NCBI RefSeq assembly: GCF_024323335.1
Contig: NC_066583.1
Coordinates: 358,056,377-358,120,376, forward strand
Reading direction: 5' to 3'
DNA from: Lathyrus oleraceus
Lineage: Eukaryota > Streptophyta > Magnoliopsida > Fabales > Fabaceae
DNA length: 64,000 nt
The position numbers and the translations under genes are program-made. Under the pieces are notes generated by a model. It searched no databases and was not told where the DNA came from. It saw only the letters and a list, made by a program, of their open reading frames with translations. Shown here piece after piece: positions 62,579 through 64,000 of this stretch. Every line of letters starts with the position of its first letter. The stretch's first letter is position 1.

Positions 62579-63453
62579 GCTTTCTAGAAAACATAAAGTT
62601 CATATTTTCTCTTGCTTGTCAAAACTTTGCTCTTACTCTCTCTTTACTTCACCACCAAAATATGCCCCTCGACTATGTACTCTATATGTGACCTTGAAGA
62701 GGAGAGTTTCCTTCATTATGTTTGTGACTTTATGGATATTGGAAACTTTTGGATGTACCTTGGGTTTAATCTTCCATATTTCGTTTTTACTTATGAAGGT
62801 GATTTTTGGATCAAAAAAGTGATACAGGGTACCCGTCATAACCTATTTGTTGCAGGAATTTTGTGGGCGAGGAGAAATTGTAACTTTATTTGTATATCTC
62901 ATGAAACTATTCCCATATATATGTTATCCCTAGCCGCCCACTATATGGTTGATTCTTTCATTATTTGCTTCAGCAAACCTCAAACAGGGCACACAAATAG
63001 GCATTCATCATATGTGATTCCCAAAAGTACTCATGAAATATTATTAATATAGATGAAAGTTGAAATGGAAATCCAACTTGTCTTGGCTTTGGTGTCACCT
63101 TTTGAACATCCACTTGGAATTGGCAATGTGGTTTCTATGGCATACCGAACTCTTCAGATATCTTCCATGCAGAACTTTGGATAATTTACCAAGGCCTTTC
63201 ACTAGCTAAAGGTATCAGCATTACAAACTCAACTTGTTACTTTGATTCATCCCTTAATATCAGTCTCATTGAGAATCCCTTGAATAAGTATCATAAACAT
63301 GCAGTGTTGATCCAAAGTATTAAAGATATATTTCTTGAAAACATTATGTTTAGAGTTATCCACGCACTCAAAGAAGGTAACCAAAATGTTGACTTCATGG
63401 CTAAGATTGGAACCTTTATGATACACTACAAGCATACAACTATATCAAAGTAG
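62579..63453 (+). pseudogene. 3' part of an L1-type LINE: zinc-binding domain and RNase H
   Basis: Reading begins FLENIKFIFSLACQNFALTL, the zf-RVT zinc-binding region at the end of plant LINE ORF2, with CDLEEESFLHYVCDFMD (about 62690-62740) holding a C-x8-H-x2-C arrangement. FNLPYFVF, the linker LWARRNCNFIC and LAAHYMVDSFIICF follow. After a stop at 63052 a ribonuclease H-like domain continues: GFYGIPNSSDIFHAELWIIY (about 63130-63190), YQGLSLAKGISI and HALKEGNQNVDFMAKIG (about 63362-63415). The DxxG start of RNase H is degraded and stops intervene. RNase H at the 3' end of plant L1 elements is known. The copia element appears to have landed at the upstream edge. Confidence 0.75.
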
Positions 63454-63730
63454 TATAAAATATTATCGTACCTCAGAGACCAATTTTGAGTACCGAGTTT
63501 TATTGTCCTAGTGTTTATCTAATATGACCCATGATTTTGTTTAGAATATTTTTATAGTTTTAGTAAATAAAAAATATTTAAAATAGGACTTGGAGTTTAT
63601 GATTTGCATCTATAACAAAGTCATGCATACTCCAATTCATTACAAGAAAAATAATTCAATTTCTAGAAAAATAGATAAATTGGACAACACCTACATTTGT
63701 CAGCGTATTTTCCAGTTCTATTCAAACAGA

Positions 63731-64000
63731 CACTACTACAAAATCTACATTTAGTAACAGTTTCTTACTACGACAATTTATCCCAACAAAGTAATATCTA
63801 TTCATTAGGTGCCTTTCTTTTTAAATCACTTTTCCTCATGTTTCAAATTAACAAATGTGGTGAAATGAGAAGGAGTGACACACTTCAAATCACAACACCG
63901 ACAATTTTATGATTTTTCTTTACAAAAAGGGTGTGCTCATTTAATTTATATTTTTTAATAAAAATTAAACTACTTTTCACCACGATCCAAATTAACAACC
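63731..64000 (+). mobile_element. CACTA-like transposon end
   Basis: CACTACTACAAAATC opens the segment, close to the CACTACTAGAAAA-type termini of plant CACTA (En/Spm) elements. TTAGTAACAG and AACAAAG-type sub-terminal words follow. The rest of the element and its other end lie beyond the window, so class is judged on the terminus alone. Confidence 0.45.

Overview
This is plant nuclear DNA made almost entirely of transposable-element remains. Long AT-rich stretches, long-LTR retroelements opening with TGTCATACCCC, Sirevirus-type copia elements with tRNA-Met primer sites, Mutator-like elements (MULEs) carrying FAR1-type transposases and plant-mobile-domain genes, and L1-type LINE pieces together suggest a large legume genome, probably tribe Fabeae (pea, vetch or lentil type). 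That placement rests on recognising repeat families, not on a species-specific gene. I see no intact host gene. The only host-derived coding piece is a broken fragment of a leucine-rich-repeat receptor kinase at 41.5-42.2 kb.

Layout. 0-3.1 kb: minus-strand Sirevirus-like 5' LTR with its primer site, interrupted by a solo LTR (family A, 317-1695) with a perfect 5-bp duplication. 3.1-7.6 kb: minus-strand long LTR with another LTR nested in it. 7.6-12.4 kb: a broken transposon-type ORF, then a decayed minus-strand Sirevirus (protease motif, gag, primer site, LTR). 12.4-17.2 kb: a gypsy-like LTR end, a decayed DNA-transposon-like repeat, a second family A LTR and a copia LTR with a long (TA)n tract. 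17.4-19.5 kb: minus-strand Ty3/gypsy gag-protease pseudogene. 19.5-21.9 kb: Tekay/Del-like LTR with a GC-rich island. 21.9-24.8 kb: AT-rich DNA with no gene.

24.8-33.6 kb: a head-to-tail tandem array of five ~1.69-kb units plus a partial sixth. Each unit joins ~330 bp of local sequence (with a retroelement primer-site-like motif) to a family A LTR lacking its terminal 23 bp. 33.5-43.6 kb may be one very long minus-strand LTR split by a MULE (36023-40312) with terminal repeats and a 9-bp target duplication. That MULE carries a broken transposase and, tail to tail, a broken plant-mobile-domain gene, and itself contains a 424-bp MITE. 43.6-46.3 kb: a second broken plant-mobile-domain gene beside palindromic GGAGATGCATCTCC motifs. 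46.8-51.3 kb: an L1-type LINE endonuclease region cut in two by a second MULE (47252-50887) whose transposase runs into a mutated OTU-like domain. 51.3-56.5 kb: a plus-strand Sirevirus with two LTRs and a gag relic but no pol. 56.8-64 kb: a copia LTR, a long LTR, a copia reverse transcriptase/RNase H pseudogene with its 3' LTR, the 3' part of a LINE with an RNase H domain, and a CACTA-like end.

The genes form no pathway. What can be read is the order of insertion. The clearest nests are the family A LTR inside the Sirevirus LTR, the MITE inside the first MULE, and the second MULE inside the LINE. Boundaries given as approximate are estimates by eye.
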